Positions 15,430-24,757 of a stretch of DNA of 64,000 nucleotides are shown one piece after another (the stretch's first letter is position 1; every line of letters starts with the position of its first letter). This DNA comes from Streptomyces graminofaciens (GTDB lineage: Bacteria; Actinomycetota; Actinomycetes; Streptomycetales; Streptomycetaceae): positions 6,416,001 through 6,480,000 of the forward strand of contig NZ_AP018448.1 of assembly GCF_030294945.1 (NCBI RefSeq), read 5' to 3'. The position numbers and the translations under genes are program-made. The notes under the pieces are model-generated. The model worked only from the letters and a program-made list of their open reading frames with translations. It had not been told where the DNA came from and made no database searches.

Positions 15430-16560
15430 TCAGCCCAGCGCCCTGCCCAGCAGATACACCGCCGGGGCCGCCGCCGTGAGAGGCAGGGCCACGCCCGCGG
15501 TGAAGTGGACGAAGCGGGACGGGTAGTCGTAGGCGGCCACCCGGTGCCCGATCAGGGCGCACAACGCGGCCGCGAGGCCGAGAAGCGCACCCGACGACCC
15601 GAGATCCGTCACCTCGCCGACCGCGACCCCCGCCCCGGCCGCCGCCAGCAGCGCCACGACCACCGACGCCGCCGTGGGCAACGGCAGCGCCCGCGCCACG
15701 ATCGCCACGGCCACCGCGACCCCGCCCACGACCACCGCGTCCGCCACCGCCGCCAGATACCCGGTCGCGATGATCGACAGCGCCGCCGACGCCACGGTCG
15801 CCATCAGGCCGTACATCCGCTCGTCCGGGTCCGCGTGGCTCCGCAGCCCGAGCACGATGGCGAGCAGCACCCACACACCCAGCGTCCCGAGGATCGCCGC
15901 GGGCGCGTGCTCCCGGCCCGCCGCGAACAGGGCCGCGTCCGCCGCCAGCGCCCCCGCGAAGGCCAGCACGATGCCCTGCCGGGCCGGCCACATGCCGTTC
16001 AGCCGGAACCAGCCCGCGGCCGTCACCGCCTGAAGGATCACCAGCGGCACGGCGAGCGCGAACTCCCCGACCGCCGCCGCGCCCGCGAGCAGCAGCCCCA
16101 GCACCGCCGTGATCAGCGCGGGCTGCATCCCGGGCTCGATGATCGGCGAACGGCCCTCGGCGCGGGCGCGCTGGGCGTCGGTGACCCGGGCGTTGCCGGT
16201 GAGGGTGGGCGGCCCGTAACCGGGTTCGGCCCCGGGCCGGGGCTCGGCGAGCGGCTCCGGCTGCACCTGAGGCTCATGGGGACGGTGGTCCGTCTGCTGC
16301 GGGAGGTACGCCGTCTCCGGCGCGACCGGCGCCTGCGGCTGCACCTGGGTCTCCCAGGTCTGGCCCTGCCACTGCTGGGTCTCCCAGGTCTGGCCCTGCC
16401 ACTGCTGGGTCTCCCACTGCTGGGCATGGGCCTGCGACTCGTCGTACCCCTGCCACTGAGGCTGGGCCGGGTACTGCTGCGGCTGCTGGGGCTGCTGATA
16501 GGGGTCGTAGCCCTGCTGCTGCCCGTGGTGGCCCTCGTACCCGTACGGCTGGTTGCTCAT
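15430..16560 (-). CDS. Gln-rich polytopic membrane protein
   Basis: A 376-aa protein. The first about 110 residues are Gln/Tyr/Pro-rich and disordered and contain a tandem decapeptide (QQWQGQTWET, two full copies and partial copies). The rest has about nine hydrophobic helices (from ALITAVLGLLLAGAAAVGEF to PLTAAAPAVYLLGRALG). ATG 16560 stands 10 nt after the stop of the MoaD-like gene, so the two are co-transcribed. Function unknown; a sticky cytoplasmic tail on a membrane domain suggests an assembly or scaffold role. Confidence 0.75.
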   Translation of the reverse strand: MSNQPYGYEGHHGQQQGYDPYQQPQQPQQYPAQPQWQGYDESQAHAQQWETQQWQGQTWETQQWQGQTWETQVQPQAPVAPETAYLPQQTDHRPHEPQVQPEPLAEPRPGAEPGYGPPTLTGNARVTDAQRARAEGRSPIIEPGMQPALITAVLGLLLAGAAAVGEFALAVPLVILQAVTAAGWFRLNGMWPARQGIVLAFAGALAADAALFAAGREHAPAAILGTLGVWVLLAIVLGLRSHADPDERMYGLMATVASAALSIIATGYLAAVADAVVVGGVAVAVAIVARALPLPTAASVVVALLAAAGAGVAVGEVTDLGSSGALLGLAAALCALIGHRVAAYDYPSRFVHFTAGVALPLTAAAPAVYLLGRALG

Positions 16561-16570
16561 GATCTGGGGG

Positions 16571-16825
16571 TCACCCTCCTGCGAACGGCGGGAGCACCTC
16601 GACCGTGCCGCCCTCGGCCAGACGTACCGTCTCATGTTCACGGGTGCCCACCGGGTCACCGTCGACGAGGAACGAGCAACGCAGCAGCACGCGGGTGAGT
16701 TCGCCGGGGTGTCGCTCCCGGGCCGCGTTCAGCGCGTCCGCGAGGGTGGCCGCGTCGTAGGGCTCCTCGGCGACGCCGGCGGCGGCCTTGGCCGCGGCCC
16801 AGTAGCGGAGGGTTCCCTCTGCCAT
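16571..16825 (-). CDS. MoaD/ThiS-family ubiquitin-like sulfur carrier
   Basis: An 84-aa beta-grasp protein ending FAGG. The C-terminal GlyGly is where MoaD or ThiS proteins are adenylated and thiocarboxylated to carry sulfur into molybdopterin, thiamine or other products. N-terminal GTLRYWAAAKAAAG and mid VDGDPVGTREHE fit the family. No moaE, thiG or E1-like gene is adjacent, so the pathway is open. It lies between a hydrolase gene and the Gln-rich membrane protein gene, all on the minus strand. Confidence 0.85.
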   Translation of the reverse strand: MAEGTLRYWAAAKAAAGVAEEPYDAATLADALNAARERHPGELTRVLLRCSFLVDGDPVGTREHETVRLAEGGTVEVLPPFAGG

Positions 16826-16872
16826 CTCGCGTTCCTCTGGTCGTCTTCTCAGTCGGTCGTGACGTGCTCAGG

Positions 16873-17763
16873 CTACGGGGGAGTCGGCGTCGTGGGGAAA
16901 CCGCGGCCGCCGCTCACCAGCCACCCCCCGATCCGGTGCAGCAATTCCTCGCTCGACGCGTTCTCCGCGTGCCCCATCCCCCGCTCCAGCCACAGCTCCC
17001 CGTGCCCGCCCGTGGCCTCCGCCAGCATCAGCGGATGGTCGACCGGGAAGTAGCCGTCCCTGTCGCCGTGCACGATCAGCAGCGGGGTGGGGGCGATCAG
17101 CGGGACGGACTCCACGGGGGACAGCGGAACCGGGTCCCACTCTCGGTGGTCGATGCGGGTACGCAGGCCGTAACGGCCGACCAGACGGCCCTCGCGGCGG
17201 GTGATCAGCCAGTGGACGCGGCGCATGGGGGCCGTGCCCCGGTAGTACCAGCGGGCCGGCGCGCTCACCGAGACCACCGCGTCCACGCCCGCGCCCGCTT
17301 CCGCCGCGTGCCGCAGCACGACCGAGCCGCCCATGGAGAAGCCGACCGTGGACACCCGCTCGTGCCCGAGTTCCCGCGCCCACCGGACCGCCGCCGCGAG
17401 GTCCAGCACCTCACGGTCGCCGACCGTCGAGAGGCCGCCCGACCGTCCGTGGCCCCGGAAGGAGAAGGTCACGACAGCCCCGTACCGGCGCAGAACGCCC
17501 GCCACCCTTCGTACGTACGGACGGTCCGCGTGGCCCGTGAATCCGTGGGCGACGACGAACGCCGGGTGTCCTGCGGGCGGCATTCCGGTGTCGTCCGAGT
17601 CGTTGTATACGACGGCCCCCCGGTCGTATACGGCATCGATCGTCACCCCGTCTTCAGTGCGCAGAAACCTGCGCAGAAGGCCCTCCGGGGCGGCTCGACC
17701 CCCCGTCTCAGGGTTCGGGATGTCGGTCGATCGCGTCACATGACCTGCCGGACCAGCGCTCAT
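16873..17763 (-). CDS. Alpha/beta hydrolase
   Basis: A 296-aa alpha/beta hydrolase with the nucleophile elbow GFSMGG (Ser near residue 144), an acid in HGDRDGYFP (about 235) and the catalytic His in MGHAEN (about 265); AHGFTGHADRP forms the oxyanion region. The triad is complete. No signal peptide. It diverges from glnR across 176 bp. The substrate is unknown. The 12-mer CGTTGTATACGA occurs inside this gene and again in the intergenic space. Confidence 0.88.
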   Translation of the reverse strand: MSAGPAGHVTRSTDIPNPETGGRAAPEGLLRRFLRTEDGVTIDAVYDRGAVVYNDSDDTGMPPAGHPAFVVAHGFTGHADRPYVRRVAGVLRRYGAVVTFSFRGHGRSGGLSTVGDREVLDLAAAVRWARELGHERVSTVGFSMGGSVVLRHAAEAGAGVDAVVSVSAPARWYYRGTAPMRRVHWLITRREGRLVGRYGLRTRIDHREWDPVPLSPVESVPLIAPTPLLIVHGDRDGYFPVDHPLMLAEATGGHGELWLERGMGHAENASSEELLHRIGGWLVSGGRGFPTTPTPP

Positions 17764-17830
17764 GTGGGCTATTCTGCTGGACAGAGGACTCGGGCAACGT
17801 AGCCCCCGGGTCCTTTTGTGCTTTCGGACG

Positions 17831-17873
17831 CGTTGTATACGAAGCGGGAAACAGCAGGTGACCGCCGGTATAC
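17831..17873. promoter_or_regulatory. GTATAC elements upstream of glnR
   Basis: CGTTGTATACGA (17831-17842) and CGGTATACGG (17866-17875) stand about 100 and 70 bp before the glnR start. The first is an exact copy of 17601-17612 inside the divergent hydrolase gene, which itself is part of a GTATACGAC / GTCGTATAC inverted repeat (17605-17631). They may include a -10 box or bind a regulator. Confidence 0.35.
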
Positions 17874-17939
17874 GGGGCCTTCGGGATCGCAGAGCAGTAC
17901 CGCAAACGTCCTCGCAGGGACCGAGGAGGAACCAGACGT

Positions 17940-18719
17940 ATGAGTTCTCTGCTGCTGCTGACCAATGCCCTCCAGCCGTCGACGGAGGTGCTCCCCGCCC
18001 TCGGCCTGCTCCTGCACAACGTGCGAGTGGCTCCGGCGGAGGGCCCCGCCCTCGTCGACACCCCGGGCGCCGACGTCATCCTGATCGACGGTCGGCGTGA
18101 TCTTCCACAGGTCCGCAGCCTGTGCCAGTTGCTCCGCTCGACCGGGCCCGGCTGTCCGCTCATCCTCGTCGTCACCGAGGGCGGTCTCGCGGCCGTCACC
18201 GCCGACTGGGGCATCGACGACGTGCTCCTCGACACCGCCGGCCCGGCGGAGGTCGAGGCGCGGCTCCGGCTCGCCATGGGCCGGCAGCAGATCGTCAACG
18301 ACGACTCCCCCATGGAGATCCGCAACGGCGATCTGTCGGTCGACGAGGCGACCTACTCGGCCAAGCTCAAGGGCCGGGTCCTCGACCTCACCTTCAAGGA
18401 GTTCGAGCTCCTCAAGTACCTCGCCCAGCACCCGGGCCGCGTCTTCACCCGCGCCCAGCTGCTGCAGGAGGTCTGGGGGTACGACTACTTCGGCGGTACG
18501 CGCACGGTCGACGTCCACGTACGACGGCTGCGCGCCAAGCTCGGTCCGGAGCACGAGTCGCTGATCGGGACCGTCCGGAACGTCGGTTATCGATTCGTTA
18601 CGCCGGAGAAGGCGGACCGCGCGGGCGACGACGCGAAGGGCAAAGCCGCCCCCGCAAAGCCGGAGGATGCGGACGAGACGGCGTCGGCGGCCGTCGCGGA
18701 GATCGCGGCCGAGGCCTGA
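17940..18719 (+). CDS. glnR: Global nitrogen regulator GlnR (orphan OmpR-type)
   Basis: A 259-aa atypical response regulator. The receiver-like domain (residues 1-115) keeps one Asp ([11 protein letters not shown]) but lacks the acidic pocket and phosphorylation context of normal receivers. The C-terminal winged helix ([20 protein letters not shown] to VRNVGYRF) is OmpR-type. A long Ala/Glu/Lys tail follows. This is GlnR, which activates glnA, amtB and other nitrogen genes and represses gdhA in Streptomyces. It has no adjacent kinase, as expected for GlnR. RBS is GAGGAG about 10 nt before the ATG. Confidence 0.93.
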   Translation: MSSLLLLTNALQPSTEVLPALGLLLHNVRVAPAEGPALVDTPGADVILIDGRRDLPQVRSLCQLLRSTGPGCPLILVVTEGGLAAVTADWGIDDVLLDTAGPAEVEARLRLAMGRQQIVNDDSPMEIRNGDLSVDEATYSAKLKGRVLDLTFKEFELLKYLAQHPGRVFTRAQLLQEVWGYDYFGGTRTVDVHVRRLRAKLGPEHESLIGTVRNVGYRFVTPEKADRAGDDAKGKAAPAKPEDADETASAAVAEIAAEA

Positions 18720-18814
18720 CAGGTGCCACCAATGGTCGGGGCGCGCACAGCCGTCGCACAGATGTGCTCCTGTACGCCCTGCCCAGCGGCGTTCCATCCG
18801 CGTAGACTCCGCGC

Positions 18815-19837
18815 GTGGCCAAGGTGACTCGGGATGATGTGGCGCGACTGGCGGGAACTTCCACCGCCGTCGTCAGCTATGTCATCAACAACGGACCCCG
18901 GCCGGTCGCACCGGCCACGCGCGAGCGTGTCCTCGCCGCGATCAAGGAGCTGGGGTACCGGCCCGACCGGGTCGCCCAGGCCATGGCGTCCCGCCGCACC
19001 GATCTCATAGGCATGATCGTGCCGGACGCCCGCCAGCCCTTCTTCGGCGAGATGACCCACGCCGTCGAACAGGCTGCCGCCGAGCGCGGAAAGATGGTGC
19101 TCGTCGGCAACACGGACTACGTCGCCGAGCGCGAGGTCCACTATCTGCGGGCGTTCCTCGGTATGCGGGTCTCCGGGCTGATCCTCGTCAGCCACGCGCT
19201 CAACGACAACGCCGCCGCCGAGATAGACGCGTGGGACGCCCGGGTGGTGCTGCTGCACGAGCGGCCCGAGGCGATCGACGACGTGGCCGTCGTGACCGAC
19301 GACATAGGGGGCGCCCGGCTCGCCGTCCAGCATCTGCTGGCGCACGGCAACGCGTACGTGGCCTGTATGGGCGGCATGGCCGGGACCCCGCTGGTCGGCG
19401 ACCCCGTCTCCGACCACGTCGAGGGCTGGCGGCGCGCGATGGACGAGGCCGGGATCCCCACGGAGGGGCGCCTCTTCCAGGCTCCGTACAACCGCTACGA
19501 CGCGTACAAGGTGGCCCTGGAGCTGCTCTCCGGGCCGGACCGGCCGCCGGCGATCTTCTGCTCCACGGACGACCAGGCCATCGGCGTCCTCCGAGCCGCG
19601 CGTGAGCTGCGGCTCGATGTGCCGGGGGAGCTGGCGGTGGCCGGGTTCGACGACGTCAAGGAGGCGGCGCTCACGGACCCGCCACTGACGACGATCGCGA
19701 CCGACCGTACGGGCATGGCCCGGGCCGCGGTGGATCTGGTGCTGGACGACGGGATTCGGGTGGCGGGGTCGCGGAGAGAACGAGTGAAGCTGTTTCCGTC
19801 GCGGTTGGTCACTCGGCGGTCTTGCGGGTGCGAGTAG
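18815..19837 (+). CDS. LacI-family transcriptional regulator
   Basis: A 340-aa LacI/GalR protein: N-terminal helix-turn-helix ([20 protein letters not shown], residues 4-23), hinge helix, and a periplasmic-binding-protein-like effector domain ([17 protein letters not shown] onward). The C-terminus ends in an unusual RRSCGCE. GTG 18815 starts. No sugar operon is next to it, so the effector is unknown. It lies downstream of glnR on the same strand with a 95-nt gap. Confidence 0.9.
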   Translation: MAKVTRDDVARLAGTSTAVVSYVINNGPRPVAPATRERVLAAIKELGYRPDRVAQAMASRRTDLIGMIVPDARQPFFGEMTHAVEQAAAERGKMVLVGNTDYVAEREVHYLRAFLGMRVSGLILVSHALNDNAAAEIDAWDARVVLLHERPEAIDDVAVVTDDIGGARLAVQHLLAHGNAYVACMGGMAGTPLVGDPVSDHVEGWRRAMDEAGIPTEGRLFQAPYNRYDAYKVALELLSGPDRPPAIFCSTDDQAIGVLRAARELRLDVPGELAVAGFDDVKEAALTDPPLTTIATDRTGMARAAVDLVLDDGIRVAGSRRERVKLFPSRLVTRRSCGCE

Positions 19838-19926
19838 CGCCCTAAAGGCTCGGGGCGTCTTCGGCGCGCGGGGCGGGGCATTGCCCGGGCGCCCTTATAT
19901 GGGGCATACGAGGTTCTGCCGGGCTT

Positions 19927-19956
19927 CTCAGGGAGCACTCAGGGACCTCTCATGGT
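19927..19956 (+). promoter_or_regulatory. Three 11-bp-phased CTCAKGGW boxes before the protease gene
   Basis: CTCAGGGA at 19927-19934 and 19938-19945, then CTCATGGT at 19949-19956, start exactly 11 bp apart and end 20 nt before the ATG of the HtrA-like protease. One-helical-turn spacing is typical of OmpR-family response-regulator sites. The MprA-like regulator coded 1.5 kb downstream is the obvious candidate; mycobacterial MprA controls the HtrA-like gene pepD through direct repeats. Confidence 0.6.
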
Positions 19957-19976
19957 CGCCCGCCAAGCTCTGACTC

Positions 19977-21080
19977 ATGACCGAGAGCTTCCGCCGCAGC
20001 GGCGAGTACGACAACCCCTACCAGGGTGACCAGCAGCACGCCTCTTCCCCGGTGAACCCGGTAGGCCCGGTGAACCCGGAATGGCCGGCCCCGCCGGCGT
20101 ACGAGCCGGCTCCGGCCCCGGCGGCTCCGGCGGCCACCGCTCTCCTCAGTGAGCCGGTGTCGTCCGCGCCGGCCGCCGCTCCCGCCCACGCTCCGAAGAA
20201 GCGCGCCCGGGGTCCGCTGGCCCTGCTCGCCGCCGTGGCGATCGTGGCGGCGGCCATCGGTGGCGGCACGGCGTACGGCATCCAGGAGCTGACCGGCCCG
20301 GACACCACGGCCTCCAGCTCCACCAGCACGACCGTGGTGCCGACCGCCGACAAGGGCACGGTCGCCGGGGTCGCGAAGGCGGTCAGCCCGGCCATCGTGG
20401 AGATCAGCGCCAGCTCGAACGCGGGTGAGTCGACCGGTTCCGGTGTGATCATCACCAGTGACGGCGAGATCATCACCAACAACCACGTCATCTCCGGCGC
20501 CTCCGAGATCAAGGTGACGACGAAGAACGGCAAGACGTACACCGCCGAGGTCGTCGGCACCGACAGCAAGAAGGACCTCGCGCTCATCAAGCTGAAGAAC
20601 GCCTCCGGTCTGACGGCCGCGAGCCTGGGCGACTCCGACAACGTCCAGGTCGGCGACGAGGTCGTGGCGATCGGCTCCCCCGAGGGCCTGACCGGCACCG
20701 TCACCAGCGGCATCGTCTCCGCCCTCGACCGTGATGTGACGGTCTCGACGGACGAGAGCCAGGGCCAGCAGCAGCAACAGCAGGGCGGCGGCAACGGGCA
20801 GTGGCCGTTCGAGTTCGGCGGCCGGCAGTTCAACGGCGACACCGGTTCGTCCACGACGACGTACAAGGCGCTCCAGACGGACGCGTCCTTGAATCCGGGC
20901 AACTCCGGCGGCGCCCTCATCGACATGAACGGCAACATCATCGGGATCAACTCGGCGATGTACTCGGCCTCGGACGCCTCCTCCTCGTCGAGCGCGGGCA
21001 GCGTCGGCCTCGGCTTCGCCATCCCGATCAACACCGTCAAGTCCGACCTGAGCACCCTGCGGGCGGGCGGCTCGGACTGA
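19977..21080 (+). CDS. HtrA-like membrane-anchored serine protease without PDZ domain
   Basis: A 367-aa protein: Pro/Ala-rich cytoplasmic N-terminus, one membrane anchor (LALLAAVAIVAAAIGGGTAY, about residues 82-101), then a trypsin-like domain. The triad is His in NNHVIS, Asp in KKDLALIKL and Ser in NPGNSGGAL. A Gln/Gly insert (about residues 260-275) interrupts the domain. The chain stops right after the protease fold, so the PDZ domain usual for DegP and PepD is missing. Its place ahead of an MprAB-like system parallels mycobacterial mprAB-pepD. Likely an envelope-stress protease facing outward. Confidence 0.88.
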   Translation: MTESFRRSGEYDNPYQGDQQHASSPVNPVGPVNPEWPAPPAYEPAPAPAAPAATALLSEPVSSAPAAAPAHAPKKRARGPLALLAAVAIVAAAIGGGTAYGIQELTGPDTTASSSTSTTVVPTADKGTVAGVAKAVSPAIVEISASSNAGESTGSGVIITSDGEIITNNHVISGASEIKVTTKNGKTYTAEVVGTDSKKDLALIKLKNASGLTAASLGDSDNVQVGDEVVAIGSPEGLTGTVTSGIVSALDRDVTVSTDESQGQQQQQQGGGNGQWPFEFGGRQFNGDTGSSTTTYKALQTDASLNPGNSGGALIDMNGNIIGINSAMYSASDASSSSSAGSVGLGFAIPINTVKSDLSTLRAGGSD

Positions 21081-21147
21081 GGTCCGGCGCCCACACCGGC
21101 AGACAGCTCCTCTCCAGTCCAGTCCCGTTGAGTCCAAGGAGTTCGAC

Positions 21148-21363
21148 ATGAACACGCAGATCGCGCTGGTCCCGCGGATCACGCAGGTTTCGCACGACGT
21201 CCTGACCGCCGGTGACCCGGCCGGGCTGGGGCTCGCCCTCGCGGTGGCGGGAGAGCTGCACGCGCCGGTGACGGGCCTGCGGGCCCCGGAGGTCTCGGTG
21301 GTCCGGGCCACGGCCCGCCGGAAGACGGTGGCGCGCATGCACCGTCGTACGGTTATCGGATGA
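21148..21363 (+). CDS. Small protein between protease and response regulator
   Basis: A 71-aa open frame with a good AGGAG site 6 nt before ATG 21148. The product has a short hydrophobic middle (AGLGLALAVAGELHAP) and a basic end (RRKTVARMHRRTVIG). I recognise no domain. Its position suggests a link with the envelope-stress genes around it. It may be a real small gene or chance. Confidence 0.45.
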   Translation: MNTQIALVPRITQVSHDVLTAGDPAGLGLALAVAGELHAPVTGLRAPEVSVVRATARRKTVARMHRRTVIG

Positions 21364-21492
21364 TTGCTGGGTTATCCACAGCCATCCTCATCCCACGCCC
21401 CGGGAACGTGCGAGGCTGAAGGCCAGAACGACCAGACCGGACCAGGCCAGACCCCACTCCACGTCCCACCGCACTCGAGGAACACCGACATC

Positions 21493-22227
21493 ATGAGCCC
21501 CGCCGAAGGCGACCGTGAACCCCAGCGCATCCTCATCGTCGACGACGAGCCGGCGGTGCGCGACGCCTTGAAGCGCAGCCTCGCGTTCGAGGGCTACGAC
21601 ACCGAGGTCGCGGTCGACGGCGCGGACGCCCTGGAGAAGGCGACCGCGTACCGGCCGGACCTGGTGGTCCTCGACATCCAGATGCCGCGCATGGACGGCC
21701 TGACGGCCGCCCGCCGCATCCGGGGCGCGGGCGATCTGACGCCCATTCTGATGCTCACGGCCCGCGACACGGTCGGCGACCGCGTCACCGGCCTGGACGC
21801 CGGGGCGGACGACTACCTGGTCAAGCCCTTCGAACTGGACGAGCTGTTCGCCCGCGTCCGCGCGCTGCTGCGCCGCAGCTCGTACGCGGCGGCGGTGACG
21901 GACGCGGCCCAGCAGGACGAGGCGCTGACGTTCGCGGACCTGCGGATGGATCTGGCGACGCGTGAGGTGACCCGGGGCGAGCGTGCCGTGGAGCTGACCC
22001 GTACGGAGTTCACGCTCCTGGAGATGTTCATGGCGCACCCGCGCCAGGTCCTCACCCGCGAGCAGATCCTGAAGGCGGTCTGGGGCTTCGACTTCGAGCC
22101 CAGCTCGAACTCCCTGGACGTGTACGTGATGTACCTCCGTCGCAAGACGGAGGCGGGCGGCGAGCCGCGCATCGTGCACACCGTGCGGGGCGTGGGGTAC
22201 GTACTGCGACAAGGCGGCGCGGAGTGA
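21493..22227 (+). CDS. MprA-like OmpR-family response regulator
   Basis: A 244-aa regulator. The receiver has the acidic pair IVDDEP, phospho-acceptor Asp near residue 61 ([12 protein letters not shown]), Thr (LTARD) and Lys (LVKPF). The winged helix ([21 protein letters not shown] to VRGVGYVL) is OmpR type. The sequence resembles mycobacterial MprA throughout ([32 protein letters not shown]). It overlaps the kinase gene by 4 nt. ATG 21493 is chosen over upstream in-frame starts because the conserved receiver begins just after it. Confidence 0.9.
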   Translation: MSPAEGDREPQRILIVDDEPAVRDALKRSLAFEGYDTEVAVDGADALEKATAYRPDLVVLDIQMPRMDGLTAARRIRGAGDLTPILMLTARDTVGDRVTGLDAGADDYLVKPFELDELFARVRALLRRSSYAAAVTDAAQQDEALTFADLRMDLATREVTRGERAVELTRTEFTLLEMFMAHPRQVLTREQILKAVWGFDFEPSSNSLDVYVMYLRRKTEAGGEPRIVHTVRGVGYVLRQGGAE

Positions 22228-23678
22228 AGAAGGTCGTACGCCGCTACCGATCGCTGCCGATCCGGTCCCGGCTCGCACTGCTGGTGGCGGCCGCCGTGGC
22301 GTTCGCGGTGGCGGCGGTGTCGGTGACGTGTTGGTTCATCGTGCAGGGGAAGCTGTACGGGCAGTTGAACGACGAGCTCGACAAGTCGATGCGCATGGGC
22401 AGGGACCAGGCCGCTGTCGCGCTCAACGACTGCGACCAGACCCCGCGGGAGAACGTCGGCTGGGGCCCCCGGAACTACTTCCAGGTGGTCCTCGAGGACG
22501 GTACGGCCTGTGTCATGCCCTTCTCCGCCGGCGTGGTCAAGGTCACCGAGTCCGACAAGGAGGTCGTCAGCAGCACGGACCGCCTCACCGGCCTGCGCCG
22601 CAACGGCACCGACGCGGACGGCAACGACGTACGGATCCTGACCGTGCCGGAGACCTTCATCGACCGGAACACGGGGGAGACGACCAATGTCGCCCTCATC
22701 TCCGCGGTCCCCTTGAAAGGCACCCAGTCCACCCTCAACGACCTGGCCCTGATCCTCCTCCTCGTCTCGGGGATCGGAGTGGTCGGCGCCGGAGCCGCGG
22801 GACTGGCCGTGGCACGGGCCGGGCTCCGCCCGGTCGACAAGCTCACGGAGGCGGTCGAGCACGTCGCGCGCACGGAGGACCTGAGCATCCGTATCCCCGT
22901 GGAGGAGGAGGCGGAGGACGAGGTGGCCCGCCTGTCACGCTCCTTCAACTCGATGACGAGCGCGCTGGCGAACTCCAGAGAACTGCAACAGCAGCTGATC
23001 GCGGACGCGGGCCACGAACTACGCACGCCGCTGACTTCGCTCCGTACGAACATCGAACTCCTCACCCGAAGCGAGGAGACGGGCCGCCCGATCCCGGCGG
23101 ACGACCGCAAGGCCCTGCTCGCCTCGGTGAAGGCCCAGATGACCGAACTGGCCTCCCTGATAGGCGACTTGCAGGAACTGTCCCGATCGGACTCCGACCA
23201 GCAGGGCGCCCGGCTGCTCCAGGTGGTCGACTTCCAGGACACGGTGGAGTCGGCCCTGCGCAGAGCCCGCCTGCGCGGCCCGGAACTGACGATCACGGCG
23301 GCCCTGCAACCGTGGTACGTCCGGGCGGAGCCGTCGACCCTGGAGCGGGCGATCGTCAACATCCTCGACAATGCGGTGAAGTTCAGCCCCGAGGGAGGAT
23401 CGATCGAGGTGGCGCTGGACGCCGGCGTCCTCACGGTCCGCGACCACGGCCCCGGCATCCCCGCCGACGAACTCCCTCACGTCTTCGACCGCTTCTGGCG
23501 CTCACCGTCAGCGCGCGCGTTGCCCGGCTCGGGCCTGGGCCTGTCGATCGTGGCCCGCACGGTCGAGCAGGCGGGCGGCGAGGTGGCGCTGTCCCGGGCG
23601 GACGGAGGCGGCACGCTGGCGACGGTACGACTGCCGGGGGCGGCTACGGCTCCGCCGGAGGGGCCGGAGACGGCGTGA
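22224..23678 (+). CDS. MprB-like sensor histidine kinase
   Basis: A 484-aa kinase: membrane helix about residues 18-38, extracellular sensor (about 39-170), second helix ([20 protein letters not shown]), HAMP, HisKA with phospho-His in [12 protein letters not shown] (about residue 264), and HATPase with N-box [10 protein letters not shown]1 DHGPGIP and G2 [11 protein letters not shown] 22224 overlaps the regulator stop (GTGA). With the protease upstream it forms an envelope-stress module like mprAB-pepD. Confidence 0.92.
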   Translation: MKKVVRRYRSLPIRSRLALLVAAAVAFAVAAVSVTCWFIVQGKLYGQLNDELDKSMRMGRDQAAVALNDCDQTPRENVGWGPRNYFQVVLEDGTACVMPFSAGVVKVTESDKEVVSSTDRLTGLRRNGTDADGNDVRILTVPETFIDRNTGETTNVALISAVPLKGTQSTLNDLALILLLVSGIGVVGAGAAGLAVARAGLRPVDKLTEAVEHVARTEDLSIRIPVEEEAEDEVARLSRSFNSMTSALANSRELQQQLIADAGHELRTPLTSLRTNIELLTRSEETGRPIPADDRKALLASVKAQMTELASLIGDLQELSRSDSDQQGARLLQVVDFQDTVESALRRARLRGPELTITAALQPWYVRAEPSTLERAIVNILDNAVKFSPEGGSIEVALDAGVLTVRDHGPGIPADELPHVFDRFWRSPSARALPGSGLGLSIVARTVEQAGGEVALSRADGGGTLATVRLPGAATAPPEGPETA

Positions 23679-23695
23679 GCCGAAGGTTTGATGCC

Positions 23696-23893
23696 TTAGC
23701 TCTTGATCCCCGCCAGGAACGACCCCCACGAGGCCGAGCCGAACACGACCACCGGGCCGTCCGGGACCTTGCTGTCCCGGACCGGGACGGTGCCTATGTA
23801 GCCGTCGGCGACCTCGACGCAGTTCGAGGCTCCGCCGTCGCTGTAGGACGACTTGCGCCAGACTGCGGCGGTCAGGTCGGGGGTTCGCTTCAT
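23696..23893 (-). CDS. DUF397 domain small protein
   Basis: A 65-aa protein of the DUF397 family (WRKSSYSDGGASNCVEVADG; VPVRDSKVPDGPVVVFG; WGSFLAGIK). In Streptomyces these proteins are coded beside Scr1/WhiJ-type XRE regulators and are thought to antagonise or accompany them. Here ATG 23893 overlaps the XRE stop by 4 nt, so the two are translationally coupled. It converges on the kinase gene 17 nt away. Confidence 0.9.
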   Translation of the reverse strand: MKRTPDLTAAVWRKSSYSDGGASNCVEVADGYIGTVPVRDSKVPDGPVVVFGSASWGSFLAGIKS

Positions 23894-24723
23894 GATCTGC
23901 ACTCCTCCAGCAGGCGCTTGATGAACGCCGTCGACTCCACCGGGGTCAGAGCCGCGTCCCGGACGAGATCGTAGGACAAGCGGAACGACAGAACCCTGTC
24001 CGGATCTTCGGTCAGCTCGCCGAAGCCGTTGCCTTCCACGTAGGCAACGGGGTCGCCAACTCGCTGCCACAACAGCATGAGGTCGCTGCTCATGAGGTCA
24101 TGCACGCCTGCCGCGTAGGGCAGCACCTGAAGTACGACCGTCGGCTGCTCCGCTGCTTCCAGCAGGTGCGACAACTGGTCCGCCCACACCTTGGCGTCGG
24201 GGACCCGTCGCCGCAGCGCCCCCTCATCCAGGATCGCGCGAATGCTCGGCGCCGGTTCGCGGTTCAGCAGTTCCTGCCGTCCCATGCGCGCGGCCACCTG
24301 TTCCTCGACCTCGTCACTGTTGCCTGCCGTTGTCTGGGCTCCAGACAACCCTGACAACACCGTGCGGGCATAGTCCTCGGTCTGCAACAGGCCTGGCACA
24401 CGCAGTTGGAACATCCACATGACCCGAGCCGTCGCCTCCAGCTCCATGAACGCCTTGTACTTGTCCTTGATGACCTCCTTGCGCGCATCCCTCCAGAGGC
24501 GAACCAGCAGGTCACCGGACCCGTAGTAGACGTCCAGGTCCTCCATGACCGCCCGCTTGGAGAGCCGCTCTCCCTTCTCCAGGCGATTGAGATAGCTCTT
24601 GTCGTACGACGTGTCCGCCGCCAACTGGGCCAGCGTCTTGCCCGCCTTCTCTCGAAGGAACAGCAGCGTCCGCCCGAGCGTGGCACGTGCCGACTGCCCT
24701 TCCCCGTCAACGAGTTCGCTCAT
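23890..24723 (-). CDS. XRE-family regulator (Scr1/WhiJ type)
   Basis: A 277-aa regulator: N-terminal HTH (residues 13-65, KTLAQLAADTSYDKSYLNRLEKGERL) and the Scr1-type C-terminal domain (RVPGLLQTEDYARTVL; DEGALRRRV; VVLQVLPY). These proteins pair with DUF397 proteins in many Streptomyces developmental loci. ATG 24723. An inverted repeat 14 nt before the ATG and a related perfect palindrome inside the gene are probable operator sites. Confidence 0.9.
   Translation of the reverse strand: MSELVDGEGQSARATLGRTLLFLREKAGKTLAQLAADTSYDKSYLNRLEKGERLSKRAVMEDLDVYYGSGDLLVRLWRDARKEVIKDKYKAFMELEATARVMWMFQLRVPGLLQTEDYARTVLSGLSGAQTTAGNSDEVEEQVAARMGRQELLNREPAPSIRAILDEGALRRRVPDAKVWADQLSHLLEAAEQPTVVLQVLPYAAGVHDLMSSDLMLLWQRVGDPVAYVEGNGFGELTEDPDRVLSFRLSYDLVRDAALTPVESTAFIKRLLEECRS
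24329..24349. promoter_or_regulatory. Intragenic perfect palindrome in the XRE gene
   Basis: GTTGTCTGG and CCAGACAAC flank GCT, 9-bp perfect arms, in the middle of the XRE coding region. It shares GTTGTCTGG with the inverted repeat ahead of the same gene (24737-24757). Confidence 0.5.
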
Positions 24724-24736
24724 GTCACCCCTCGCC

Positions 24737-24757
24737 GTTGTCTGGCGCCAAGACAAC
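24737..24757. promoter_or_regulatory. Inverted repeat between divergent XRE gene and small protein gene
   Basis: GTTGTCT and AGACAAC flank GGCGCCA, ending 14 nt before the XRE ATG and about 100 nt before the divergent gene at 24858. Likely the autoregulatory operator. Confidence 0.55.

Noticed and set aside
21493..23678. CutRS two-component system
   Set aside because: The regulator sequence matches MprA-type proteins, not the CutR sequence I remember.
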